Source: Amia ocellicauda
Lineage: Eukaryota; Chordata; Actinopteri; Amiiformes; Amiidae
DNA: 64,000 nucleotides
Direction of reading: 5' to 3'
Assembly: GCF_036373705.1 (NCBI RefSeq)
Contig: NC_089869.1
Span: 9,485,176-9,549,175, forward strand
In this document: piece by piece, positions 1 through 11,522 of the stretch
How positions within the stretch are numbered: the stretch's first letter is position 1
How the letters are laid out: every line of letters begins with the position of its first letter
Program-made: the position numbers and the translations under genes
Notes under the pieces: model-generated
The model's input: only the letters and a program-made list of their open reading frames with translations
Databases searched by the model: none
Told to the model about the DNA's origin: nothing

Positions 1-1879
1 CACGGGCAGAGCGAGAGGCCGGTGAGCAGGACAGGGGGCAGTACCACTTTTTCTATTTCAATTCCCTTATTCAGACCCATTCTAAATCCCAGTTCCAATT
101 ATTTTTGCAATTGATGTAAATGGCAGTACTGGAAGTGGAATTAAATTGAAAAAGGAATTACAAACGCAATTGGGACAGAAAAACTGGAAGTGAGCGCAAC
201 CTGACAGGTGAGCAACCCTCTCACAACACTCTGGGATACATCTGTACTGCAACAGGTCATTAGAAAGAAAAGGAAAATCAGAAAACAGAAACACAAACTA
301 GGAAAAAGGAAAAACAGGAAACAGGAAGCAGAAATAAAAAACATTTGACCAAAAACAAAAGCATTTTCCAATCCTCCTTTTTAGTTAATAACTACATACA
401 AATCCAGCTAAAAACAAATCCCTTGGTCAGAACTGACATCTTTTTAGTCTGTATCTGGTGATTAAAAAATCATCCAGAAGCATCCTTCAGCTCAGGAGGT
501 CAGTAGTGTTTGGTGGAAATGTGTCTGCTTGTTTCTAGTTTTGTTTCTTTAACCACAAAGTCAAAGCAGGTTTCAGTCTGTGGACTGTGTATAAAATATT
601 GTCCATCCATCCATCCATTTCACTGGGATGCCGGAGCCGATCCCAGCAGGCATAGGCGCAAGGCTATAAAATATTGTTAATAATTAAAATGAAATAATGT
701 AGCCTTTGTTGTTAAATGTTATTCATGTTTTCATTTAAGAAGTGTTCATCTGAGACCTGTTGAGTTATTGATTTCAGCTGTTGTCACTGTTCTGTTTAGG
801 GTTATATGACCTTTAACCCTGTGGCTACTTGAAACTGAATGCAGTATGCAGGAAAATACCCTACTTCTCAATATCCGTATATCACGGCGATGGCTCCGGG
901 AGAGGCCAAAAGCATATTAGAGAAAGAGAGCAGGGATAATCTAGGGAAAGAAAGTGGATTTGCTACCCCTCACAGGGCTACAGTTTGAATTTAGGAAGCT
1001 GGCATTAATAATCAGTCACGCCTGTGGATTTACAGTGTGTTATGCTGAGCAAAATGAATCATTAGGCTCACACTCTCTATTAGTGCCTACATCGGAAGGA
1101 TTTGGCAGAGAACATCCCAATAAAAGGGAGCTGAGAACAGAGATAATGAAGCATCCTGGGGGCATGAAGACTTTCTGGCAGTTTACCCTCCTCCTGTCTG
1201 GCCTATAAATCACACCATAAACGAGCTACAGGAGTCCCACTTTCTTTGTAGTGCAATGTGGGGCGTCTTCAGAAGTTACCACAAGGTTTTGGTTATAAAG
1301 GGGTGGACAAAAAAATAGAGGAGAAACACACAGCTCACTCACATGGCGAGACGGACAGACGGATGACTTTGACCTAAGTGGCTAAACTAGAGGTGCCAAC
1401 TATATTGGTAAGGATTGGTATTTTTTTAGCGTATGTTCTGGCATAATAATTGTATTTCCATTTGCATTGATGTCAATTACAATTTTAAGGGGGTCTCTGT
1501 TTAAATCAATGGCTTGAGGAGAAGTTCCCCAAGTAGAAGAGTTTGGAAGTCTCTCTATTAGATATCCAAGCAGATATTTAATCACAAAGCTAGGGATGAT
1601 GTTCTCTGTGGAAGATAATAATACATTCACAACCAGGAATGTACTAACGCACTGAAAACTGTTAATTGCCCGACTAGAGCTTATGTAAATATAATTACAA
1701 AGAAAGAAAACAAAGACCAGCCTTTTCTTGCGGCACTAGTAACTGCACTGTGGGAAGAATTCCCTGGTATTCCCTGGTTTGGCCATCCATCTAAAGCACT
1801 GGAGCAAACATGGGCAGAATCCAAGTCAACAAAGGCCTCCATCTCTAAGGCCGATGACCTACTGCCAGGTGTGCCTTAC
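1..1879. other. No exon recognised; presumed intron or downstream part of the threonine ammonia-lyase-like gene
   Basis: This stretch lies 3' of the last recognisable exon of the minus-strand PLP-enzyme gene, so it is probably its intron 3. I looked for the continuation of the fold-type II core (the next conserved segment should carry a Ser-x-Gly-Asn type substrate loop) and did not find it. The rest of the gene therefore lies beyond the left edge. A 76-codon minus-strand open frame at 1400-1630 has no family I recognise and I do not call it. The only other item is the short fish-type repeat at 602-665. Confidence 0.5.
602..665. repeat. Interspersed repeat fragment with (TCCA)n head
   Basis: A short TCCATCCATCCATCC run is followed by a segment reading GGAGCCGATCCCAGCAGGCA and then AGGCGCAAGGC. 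This phrase resembles the tails of interspersed repeats that are very common in fish genomes (typically ending in a TCCA simple repeat). Only the tail is present, and the exact family cannot be fixed from so short a piece. Confidence 0.5.
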
Positions 1880-1998
1880 CTGGCGCAGTGAAGTGAGGAG
1901 ATAGAGCACGCCGCGCTCCTTCACTGTGCCCGTGTAGTGGAGGTGCTCCTTTTTCAGGAAGATCTCCATGCCATACTGCTTGGACAAGCGGGAATACT

Positions 1999-2030
<32 letters not shown>

Positions 2031-5000
2031 GAGAGAGAATTGTTGCAACTGTGCCGCACTCACACACTGCCGCACTGTAGTGTTGGCTGTGAAAAGCCTT
2101 TTTGGGCAAGATTACAATTGGTGACATTCACATATAATAGCTCAAGGAAACAACATTTAGCTTTCATTGGGGTGAGGAGACTTGCATTGAGGGAAGTAGG
2201 GTAGGGAGTGTGATTGGGAGGGGGCTGGAGATGGGCAGTACCGTGCAGGGCGTCTTCTGCACTCCGGACTGGATCTTGAAGGCAGCGGCGCTTATGTCCT
2301 CAAAGCGGATGAACTCGGCGGGGGGCTTCACGCTGGGCCGGCGCACGGCCTTGGGCTGCTTCTCCACTGGGTTTCCCAGCAGAGGCTCTGGGCGCCCTAC
2401 GATCTTCATCTCCCAGGTCTTGACATCCCCGTTCAAGTACTCTTCCTCCCCAAAGTCCTTCAGCCGTTCGGGGTTGATGGGGGTTGGCCGGGAAGGCCCA
2501 CAGCCGTTCCTGATTGGCCCATTCTTTTTGCACTGCCCCTCATGGAGTGATGGGTCATTCTGGCAAGCACTGCTTGGCTGCTCCTCACTGCAGAGGACAC
2601 ACAGACAGAGACACACAGACCATGAAACGAGATGGAGACACAGACATACCCTGCTAATTCCAGAGGTCTTTTCCTGGGTGGGATCAGCACCTTCATGTTA
2701 AAAGATGAGTGATGGGAGATTATATGGATGTGGTATAATATCAGCCATGATGGGCAGCATGGAGTCATGGTCAGAGTGAAGGACCCACAACCAAGTCATG
2801 GATTCAAGCCCTCCAAGAAATTAACTACCCTGCTTTCCCTAGTCCTCCTTGGCCCTGTTCATCAGTAGGACTGGACACAGATGATCAAGCAGAAAGGGGA
2901 TATTTAAATCATGGTTGTGGAAGTGTGGCAGAGGAAGCTGAACGACACCACTTGTTTGTGGAGATTCTCCCTTTAATATGGGGAGGCAGACATACAATTA
3001 GAGACACACACACTGACAAACTGGAACTTACAAACACACCACAATATGGCTCCAGAATGACTCATCCCCTGTAGGCCTTTGCTAAAAGTGCAGGTTGGGC
3101 TGTTACAGGCAGACCCTATCTGAGCTCTCTTATCATGGAGGGCTTCTTGAGTCTCCTATACAGCTCCTGAGCACTGTTGTTTGCTGACAGTGTGATAATC
3201 TCTGGGGGACATTTGAAAAGGGAGACGTTTTAATAGTTTTATAGAGTTCAAAATACATCTGAGGACTGGGTGGGGGGGGCAAATTACACAGTATCTATAC
3301 ATAAATGGGAAGGAGGTCAGCCATAAGACATTTCAACAGGGTTAGTCTCAGTCATAAAGAAGTGAGTGGGCGTGACCTTGCCCATTTGTAGCACAGGGAT
3401 AATCTGTCCACCTGACTGTATGGAAGGTATAGCCCTCCATGTGGTTGTAAAAATAGCTACAGGAGGTTACAGCCTCCTAATGCCTCATTGACAGTCTCCC
3501 TCTCTCTCTCAATTCCTATATATTTTTTTTTTAATTTAAAATACAAAATCAAACAAGTGTTTCAAGATACAAATAAAAGGAATCTGAAACTAGCGCCTCA
3601 GAAAGATGTGTGTTTATAGCTGCACGGTTGTTCTTTTGTTATGGGGATGAATTGGGTGGAAAACCAGCATGGCATTATGTTTTTACAAGTCAGGAAACTG
3701 GCACCCTCTGACCTCCCACTGCTCTGGGGCAGCAACCAACTGAGATCTGTTGCTGCTTCTGTGCTATGGTTCTGCTGTGCACCGGTGTTGGCGTTTTTAC
3801 AATGAGACAACTCACAGCTGTGTCTGTTAACTCTTAGATGATCAAAACAAAAGCCGGGGACACATGCAGGTAGAAACACTAGAGGGTACATCCGAACCCT
3901 CTGTCATCCTGCACAGCTTACTGAAGAGAACATTCTGACATACTACAGTCTAAACGCTGTCTGTCAGGACAGCAGCCCACGACTCCATGTCCTCTTTTCA
4001 TTTGCTTGTGTCCACAGAATGTCTTCAGCTCACCAGGCAGGAGATGCAAGGAAGAGCAGACCACAACCACATATTTTAGAATATTCTCTTGTCAGTCAAT
4101 GCAGTTGTCAGCCAGTTTTTTGGCCTCCTCAATCCGTAATATCTATCCATGCAAAGGGAATTCCCTTTACTTTCACTGTTAAACACATTGAGATCACCAA
4201 AAAGCAGGATGTATGGCAACCCTTAGAAAGAAGCACAGATATGTACACTATAGGTACACTGTATGTACATTTTAGATATGATAAAGTATACTTGAAGTGT
4301 ATCTAACTTTATATTGCATCCTAAGGGAAGGCATTATAGCCACTATGGAGAAACCAGAGCAAGAACAAGGCACATGCAGAGTGAAAGCTTGGGAATTAAA
4401 AGGGACAACAACACTGATTGTAAGTGGTCAACTTTCAAAAGAGTCTGCCACCAAGACTAGCAAAATAACTCAAATAAACTCAGGAATCGATCCATCAATC
4501 AAATATAACTTATAAAGCACCTCTAACCACTCTGCAAGGAGAAAACAAAAATCTGTCAGTCTGTCAGGGTGAGGTATCTTAAAACATACAAATCTAATTC
4601 ACAACTCCTTCCAGCTTCATGTCTGTCAGTTCATGCATGTAGCAAAGTTGATTCTGAAGCACTGCAGTGAAGGATTGTGAATGCGGTAAAATGGTCTATG
4701 AATACTATAATACCAGGAGGGAAGGGGGCTTTGGAAGGCTTACTACACAAGTGAAAGCATTTAACAACAAAATCTCTTCATCACAGTCTTTGGATGCCCA
4801 TGGTCAACATATCAGAGCCTAACAAACAACCAAATCTTTTAAACAGTACATTCACACTTTGAGCCAAAGTCTGTAGGCCCTTTTACTGTGAGGCAGAAAA
4901 GAAATATATGATATGCAGGAAGTTGGCTTAATCAATGCTGTGCAGCATCCACTTGGTTTATGCTACAAACAAACAAGCATGACAATATGTATAAAAGTCA

Positions 5001-5554
5001 AAAGAAGAAGCTTGATTAAGATGACGAGCTAGGCCTTCAATGTCTAGGTCTAGGGTGGCGTCCAGGGAAATCCATGGCCTACTGGAATCAAGTTTACTAG
5101 GCTTTCTCCCTTACTCACTCTAACACTCTCTGCAGTCAAGTCAAGGCACAGGGGAGAAGCAGCGAGAGATAAGTTACCTGGAGAAGAGCAGGAAGATGAG
5201 GGACAGAGCCAGACGGAGGAGGAGGCCCACGAGAGCTTGGAAGGGAAGCAGTAGAGGCTGCAGGGTGAGGGATGGGGCCTCCAGTCGGGTGGGAGTAGGT
5301 GCTGAAACCTCAGGGGGCTGGAGAGGAGGAGGAGGTGGAGGAGGAGGAGGAGGAGGTAGTGGAAGAAGAGGGGTAGCTATGAGGGCTTGGGTAAGCGGCT
5401 GCCTCTCTCTAGGGGTGTCATCGGATTGGGGAGGGGGTGCAGTGGCCGACCTTTGCCAGAAGGGGTCATATTCCTCGCTGTCTGAGCCTCCGGCCTCGCG
5501 AGGGTTGCCATTATTCTTGTAGTGCGAATAGAGGAACTGGGCTGCAAAGTTCAT
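1880..5554 (-). CDS. Threonine ammonia-lyase-like PLP enzyme (fold type II), N-terminal three coding exons, partial
   Basis: Three exons join in phase on the minus strand: 5554-5178 (ATG at 5554; the TTG two codons earlier is not a start), 2587-2242 and 1996-1880. All have AG/GT borders, giving 280 residues before the gene leaves the window. Residues 1-125 are a fish-type leader (MNFAAQFLYSHYK) with a GGA-repeat-encoded polyproline run and a hydrophobic stretch at the end of exon 1. Exon 2 ends in the typical opening helix of threonine dehydratase/serine racemase enzymes (FEDISAAAFKIQSGVQKTPCT). Exon 3 continues with the substrate-gating segment and TGTVKERG, where Lys267 aligns with the PLP Schiff-base lysine of the family's TGSFKIRG motif. 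In the family, PLP-dependent deamination of Thr/Ser gives 2-oxo acid plus ammonia. The exact substrate is inferred; serine racemase-like activity is an alternative. Confidence 0.75.
1999..2038. repeat. (GA)n microsatellite forming the exon 3 polypyrimidine tract
   Basis: A nearly pure GA run, interrupted by GATA, lies directly against the AG acceptor at 1997-1998 of the minus-strand PLP-enzyme gene. Read on the coding strand it is a (CT)n tract, so it serves as the polypyrimidine tract of that intron. Confidence 0.85.
2588..5177 (-). other. Intron 1 of the threonine ammonia-lyase-like gene; no other gene seen
   Basis: The intron has a good donor (CCAG|GTAACT at 5178/5177) and acceptor (CTCTGCAG at 2588-2589). 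I see no second gene in it. The open frames at 3598-3891, 4019-4306 and 4297-4515 show no recognisable domain, lack matching splice signals and sit in AT-rich sequence. Confidence 0.6.
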
Positions 5555-5560
5555 CCTCAA

Positions 5561-8500
5561 AGAGTGGCGGGTGGGTTAACAGTTTAGTCCCAGGCTATGG
5601 TGTGCTGTGCCGTCCTGTGCCGAGCTCAGAGCTCTCTGTGTGTCTCCCTGTGGGTCAGTGCCGTGTCTGTTTGTGTCCCTGCCTTTGCACTGCACAAGCT
5701 CTTCCTGCTGCTATTTAAAGAGGGATTACTGAAGGCACATGCGAGCCAGCCTTCCTGCCTCCCCCCGCCCCCCAGAGCTATTTCGGAACCCAGACCTGGA
5801 TTAAACTGCCACTGACGTGTTCTAATCAGACGGGTTAAGGGGATAGGGAATTAACTTTTATCTAAGGAACATGAGTCTTGAGTCTTGAGGAGCAGGGAGA
5901 CAGTGGAAGATCACGTCGCTCTCCGCCTCACCTCCTGCCTGCATTTGGGCAAACAATCTCAACAATCTCCCAGAATGCTTTAAAGAAGTTCCCAGTAATT
6001 CTGATTAGGCATCCGCATTCTGCAAAATGTCCTACCTTTTAACCCAGCTCTGACAATGGACTCTCTAGCTACGTGGCCTTTTCACCTTTTAAGACAGATT
6101 CAATGAGATTCCTGGAATATTCACAGACAGAACTGCTCTAAAACTCTGAAACATGTATCATATTGGATTTCCTGACATGTCCTTTCCAAGTTGTAATACC
6201 AACCAAGAAAATGACTGCCTTCATTTACGTTGACCAGAACATTCAGAACACGTGTTCTTGATCCCATCAGTCTGTGGGAAAAGAAACAAAACAAAAAGAA
6301 AACCTTGGAAGTTGTCAGCGTATTGGTTTCCGAAAATTGTTGCGGTGTGTAATTTATTACAATATGACAAATGAAAAACACATTTTCTCTGTCTTCTGCA
6401 TAACACTGTATGGGTAGTCTACATATTCAATAGAGCAGTTCCAAGCATGCTTGTAGCAGCTGATTAGCAGCTTCCCAGATCGTCCAGTTGTTTTTGTGGT
6501 ATGTGCTGGTCAATAGTGCAGGCCATAGGGTTTTGATCCATGGCCAAGGCTGCCTTTCCCATTTCCCAGGAATTAGGATTAAGATACATCTAAAGAACCA
6601 AATAAGATTTAAAAAAAAAGAATGAACACAGAACATGTTAACCCCAACACTCCCAGGAATATCAAAGTATTACAGCGTCCACACTGGGCATGAGACAAAA
6701 GTGCTGACTTTGATGTGTGCAGTCCAATGATCAGAGCCAAAATAAAAACTCTCTCTTCGCCCTGTAAGTGTGAATGGCTATCATTGCTAGGTAGGAAGTT
6801 CCCACACTTACAAGGCCATTTAAAGCACCTCCATAGCAGTCTTTATTAAAGAAACCTGCTGCATTCAAATCAGTTCAGTGGAAGCTCAGTGAAAAGGTCA
6901 GAGCTAGTGTGAACTACTCAGGCCAGAGCCAGCCTGATGGGAAGGGCAGGATTAATAGCCCAGATGTTGGAGCCTCTTTAGCTTTACCCGAGAGCTGGGC
7001 CTGTCTATGAGGTCTACGTGATAAATAATTAGACTAATCAGCTTCAGGCCTCTCCAATTAGAGTGACCGGGGAGCCCAGTGTGGCTCGAGAGGCTAATTA
7101 GACATTAGACATTATCATTCCAAGCTGCTCTTAGTAAGGGAAAACGTGATTTGATTTCTTAGAGGTATATTCCATTAAAGGACAGTGTGCCGACTACATG
7201 TAAAGTACATAACGAACCCTGCGTCTGAGGTCTCTCTTGCCTCTCCTAGTCCTCACAGGGCCATTCCCCTCTTGGTGGCCAATGTTTGGCTGCCTCACAG
7301 AGGAAGCCATTTCAACACACTGTTCGAATCCCTGTATTTTATGTTATTGTATTCATAACATAATCAGAGCTGATCTTGAATGATGTCAGCTAGGGAGTCA
7401 ACTCCATCTCATTTCTGTGATGTCAGTTGTCTGTGCGGTGCAGTCTGACAACAAGACCAAGTATCATTCAGCAAATAATGTCTTTACTTGGCTCATGTAA
7501 CTCTGGCCGGGCTATCAGGCTGAACCCATTGAAATTCTCATCCTCAATGGGGTTTAACCGAGATGGACTTCTATTGCACCCAGCAAAAACTACATGGGAA
7601 GTCAATACACATCCAAATAACTCAAGAGTGTTGTATGTTTGGGTAGAGGCTTGGGACTGCCTGGGGAGGAAAGATGATGACTGATTGTACTGAAATGATG
7701 CCACGCTGTGTTAAAAAATCCATACTTTTGTCACCCAAATGGATTTCAATAAGTATGTTTTATTCTGGGAGCTTGGCGAGGAGCATGTCTGGGTCAGAGG
7801 GGGTCCAAGGATTCAGAGAAGTCAAGTGGATGCCAAGTCTTCATACCACAGTCATGACTCCTGCTGGCGAGCAAGGGCACATACTGTGGGGAGAGCTTGG
7901 CATCCGTACTACAGTTTCTCACGTACAGGAGGGAGGTGGAGTGTATTTGGAGTTTACGATGGCTGTACTAATTTCTAGGACGGACATGAACCTGTATCTT
8001 GAGAGCTTCAGTGCACACACACACACTTGCTGTAGCACCTGCCTCACAGCCTCACTAAACAGTCCTGGTTTGATGCAGATTTGATGCCGCCAGGTATATA
8101 CTAATTATCATTGAGAAGCTCCTTTACTCCTGGTTAAGCTTTGTATCTCTCTGGACACTTTCCTGGCAGGAGGCCCCCGCAGTCGCTGGAAAGGTCAGTG
8201 AGGGACAGTGCCTCTGCCAATGCACTCCTGTCCTCTGAGAGATAGAGAGAGGAGCTGTAATGCTTCTCTTCTCCCACTCCCCTCCCTTCCTCTCCAGAGG
8301 CACAAAGCTGCCTGTCACACAGGGATCGAGCGTGACAGCAAATGTGAAAGGGCTAGGAAATGGACTCTCTCACCTACGTGTGTGTGTGTGTGTGTGTGTG
8401 TGTGTAGTCACAGTCTCAGCCTTGCTACACTAAAAATGCATTTTATTGATTTTAACTTGGATGTTGAATTGGAGCAGGCATGTAAAGTCAGCAAGTATAA

Positions 8501-8800
8501 ATATCTAAATCCTTTTGGATAGATCTTTGGTGAGCGTACCAGGTACATAAGATGTATCTTGTCTTTGCTCCCAAGATAAAATGTAAGCAAATTAGGCAAT
8601 ACGTATCTCTAAGCTCTTAAAATACAACTGAAAGTAGTTTTTGGGAGCTTATCTCTTCCCCAAGGAGTGAGAAAGGCTTCTGTGTCAAGCAATGAGATTA
8701 ACTAAAGTACAATCCTACATCTAAGGCTAGTACAGTTTCAGGGGGGGAAATCATGTTACATAAACAGTCGAAGCAACACAGAGTGGTGTATAACTGTGAT
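5561..8800. other. Intergenic, nothing supported
   Basis: This is the upstream flank of the minus-strand PLP-enzyme gene. Its promoter should lie in the first few hundred bases (5561-5900), which are moderately GC-rich and include a CCCCCCGCCCCCC run near 5761, but I see no clear TATA box. Beyond that I find only unrecognised AT-rich sequence and a pure (TG)n run at 8379-8405. Confidence 0.5.
8379..8405. repeat. (TG)n microsatellite
   Basis: About 13 uninterrupted TG units, visible directly in the sequence. Confidence 0.95.
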
Positions 8801-9484
8801 CAGGGTTCCCACTCAATTCAGGGTTACATTTTCCATGACTTTTCCATGACTTTCCAGGATAATTTCCATTATTTTCCAGAAAAAAAGTAAAGTTCATACT
8901 AAACATTTTCTATATCGCAAGATCCTGTTTGACATTCAGTCAATGCTCAAAAATAACATGAATAATTTGCATAATAACAGTCAGTGTGCATTATCATCAT
9001 ATGTGTACGCAGATTAACCGCTGCCATTACTAAAGGTCTATGTAAATAGTTAAATGTCAGTGCATGTTACCGAACTGATGCCAATACTAAATCGTTCCAC
9101 CCTACCAAACTGCTTCAAAAGTACAGTAAGTGGGTCATTCCATGTCAAATGAACACAGAAAAGTGGATTTCAACCCTCATCATCTCAGAGATATGAAACT
9201 GAATTTATAGTTCGAAACAAATATGGTAAGCACGCCTGCAATATTATTTTGTAGAAAAAATGCATCTCCCATAAATTAAACTAATTGATGACATGCATAT
9301 TTAATGCTTTCATTTCCTAGAATTCATGTTTTGATTTTTGTTTTTGGAAATATGAATAATGTTTTTCACTGACTTTTCCAGGTTCAAAACATTTTTGACC
9401 ATTTTCCTTGACTTTTCCATGACTTTCCAGGTCAATGTTTTTTTCCCTGACTTTCCAGGTTTTTCCATGACTGTGGGAACCCTG
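8801..9484. mobile_element. hAT-like non-autonomous element (about 680 bp)
   Basis: The ends are perfect 12-bp inverted repeats: CAGGGTTCCCAC at 8801 and its complement GTGGGAACCCTG ending at 9484. CAGGG-type ends are typical of hAT elements. Inside each end the phrase TTCCATGACTTTCCAGG recurs in several slightly different copies, as subterminal transposase-binding repeats often do. No transposase frame is present, so the element is non-autonomous. The flanks give only an imperfect duplication (TGTGAT left, TGCGAT right), not a clean 8-bp one, so the copy is old or the true ends differ slightly. Confidence 0.75.
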
Positions 9485-10035
9485 TGCGATGTTCTTCTGA
9501 ATACATTATATCATAATGATGACGCAGTGGTCCTCACAAGACTTCAGATGAATCATTTGAAAAGACTGGTTTTGATCTCCGCAGTCCCAAACATTCCGGT
9601 AAAGGGCTTGTTGACACCGGAATAAATATGACTGCAGAACAATGCACAACTGACTGAATGCAATTTTGTATTCGGCCAAACAAAATTGTCATTAAAAAGC
9701 ATCAGAATACCTCCATATCATTTTCTATGGCAGCATTTAAGGATGGATGAATCCAAAATGAACCGAGTACTGCTCCTTCTTAAGAAGGGTTTTGTGTTCC
9801 CTCTTGACTTGGCGGGGTATGGCCTCTCATCTTGGGAGGCCAGTGTTTTGCTTGCTTTCTAGTTCAGGATGCCAATCCTCCACACACACGGTTTTAGTTA
9901 TGAATTATGAGCCAATCGCCGTTGTACAGAGGGCTCAGAAACACACAGACTCTGGTATCCACGCCCCCCCGCCCCTCTCTCTCTCTCTTTCTCTCAAAGC
10001 CCAGTCTTTAAACAGCACTCCTGTCTCCAGAGGTC

Positions 10036-10130
10036 TAGTGAGGCAGCCAGGCTGGCGGAGAGCCACACACTATGTCAGAGAATATTCATTAGAAACGATA
10101 GTGTTTACACACGCACAGAACCTCTAGGGT
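10036..10130 (+). promoter_or_regulatory. Copy 1 of a duplicated non-coding element, 1.4 kb upstream of PLAC9
   Basis: This segment closely matches 12996-13090 in PLAC9 intron 1. Both share GAGCCAC, then AATATTCATTAGAAAC (10081-10096, 16 of 16), four variable bases, and GTGTTTACACA (10101-10111, 11 of 11). The core contains a homeodomain-type ATTA and a forkhead-type TGTTTAC. It could be a duplicated enhancer or an old repeat family; the sequence alone does not decide. Confidence 0.5.
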
Positions 10131-11250
10131 GGATTGTGCCTGTCTTTCTCACTCTGCTTTTTGCCAGGGGATCACAAAGGCTGATTAATTCCAGCACATA
10201 ATACTCTGATAGTTTATTCTACTTCGTCGTGAAGAATAACAAAAGAGGTGAAAGTGTATGAAAGATAGCAGTCGCACATGAGCAATTGAACTCTGTCATG
10301 TACTCCACAGCACAGACATACCGCAGTGTGCGAGCTGCGTTGCCGCACACAAAAGTCTCATTCACTCCCAGGGTGTTTCAGACATGGAGATCCGACTTTC
10401 GACTACTTTTGAAACGACGGCACGTCTTCTCAAAAGCTGAAACCTACTCCTGATTCCCCTAGCAGGAAGTGGATGAAGCAGCTGTTTCCACAGGGACTAT
10501 CTAGTCAAATTTTCAGTAGAGTTCCTACCAAAGTCTTGACAAAGGTCTCCTGTTTCTACCTCACGGGCTGAGTCCATGGGAAACTGACAGCAGACATGAG
10601 ACAGCAATGTGTCTCACCATCATCCCCATTCACCCACATGCTCCAATATCAGTTAGCCTTCTGTGACCTTGTTAACTGCATGCTATAAAAGCTGGGAAAA
10701 ATGTCAGATAATATTGCATATAGAGAATTGGGTCATACAATGTTATTATCCCATATATTTTGTGGAAGCTCTGTATGTGACATACATAGCCTGTCATTTA
10801 GTTAACATTGTGGCATCTTATTTCACGATATTCATCTCAGTGTGTGGATTGCCTCTGTGGTGTGTTGACACCTTCCTTAAATGTGGGTTGGCATTCCTGC
10901 CCCTTATGTGAGCGTATTTATGTAAAAAACTAATTACACTAAAATAGCTATAGCAACACATGGGGAGGCATCACACTGTAATTCCACAATCCAATTTAAT
11001 TGACCAGTCTGAAGCTGCTGTTCGTTTTGATTTCGAGTAAGCCCCTCTGGCAGAATGCTTAATAATATAAATTAATATTCCAGGTCATTTTAAAACTATA
11101 CATCATCCCTGCCATTCAACTGTAGCTGTCGCAGGAAATGGAGAAATGTGCCTTCAGACCCCCCCCCATTCCCCCATCTTCCACTACCCTCCCTCCCATT
11201 CTGTGATAGGAGTCTTTTGTTCTTGGTTAAATGTTTTCATTAGGAAACTA

Positions 11251-11253
<3 letters not shown>

Positions 11254-11302
<49 letters not shown>

Positions 11303-11314
11303 GGAGAGAGAGAG
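11254..11314. repeat. (GA)n microsatellite upstream of PLAC9
   Basis: This is a long, almost pure GA run ending in a short G run, about 210 bp upstream of the PLAC9 start codon. A complementary CT-rich tract follows 65 bp later. Confidence 0.9.
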
Positions 11315-11378
11315 GGGGGGAAAGGCTGTTGACAGCTTGGCTCAGCTCTTAAGAATTTCCTCTCCTACTCCGGCTGTC

Positions 11379-11417
11379 CTCCCCTCTCGCTCCCTCTCCC
11401 TCTCTCGCTCTCTCTCA
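11379..11417. repeat. CT-rich tract in the PLAC9 5' region
   Basis: A run of CTCTC and CCCTC units lies just upstream of the PLAC9 start. It is complementary in composition to the GA run at 11254-11314. It may lie in the 5' UTR or core promoter. Confidence 0.7.
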
Positions 11418-11522
11418 CACACTCCCTTCCTCCTTCTCCATTAGTTTGCTTCTTAATTTCTAGGAGACGGGGATAAGCTCTCACACGCTCCAGAACCGGG
11501 CCAGACGTTCCCGCTCTCAGAC

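Larger units (their letters stand above)
9485..11522. other. PLAC9: Upstream region of PLAC9
   Basis: No coding feature is supported. The region holds one copy of a duplicated element (10036-10130) and then the purine and pyrimidine runs at 11254-11314 and 11379-11417 just before PLAC9. The PLAC9 transcription start should be in the last 200 bases, but I see no unambiguous TATA box. Confidence 0.5.

Noticed and set aside
1400-1630. 76-codon minus-strand frame (IIPSFVIKYLLGYLIERLPN)
   Set aside because: It reads protein-like, but I recognise no family, and it lacks a clear acceptor and donor in frame with the PLP-enzyme gene.
5174-5560. Polyproline frame as a separate single-exon gene
   Set aside because: Its donor phase (2) exactly matches the exon 2 acceptor, and the ATG at 5554 fits a first exon of the PLP-enzyme gene.
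6121-6636. Exon-like minus-strand frames with a CCCACAG acceptor near 6275
   Set aside because: No domain, no matching donor or partner exon; chance splice words are common at this length.
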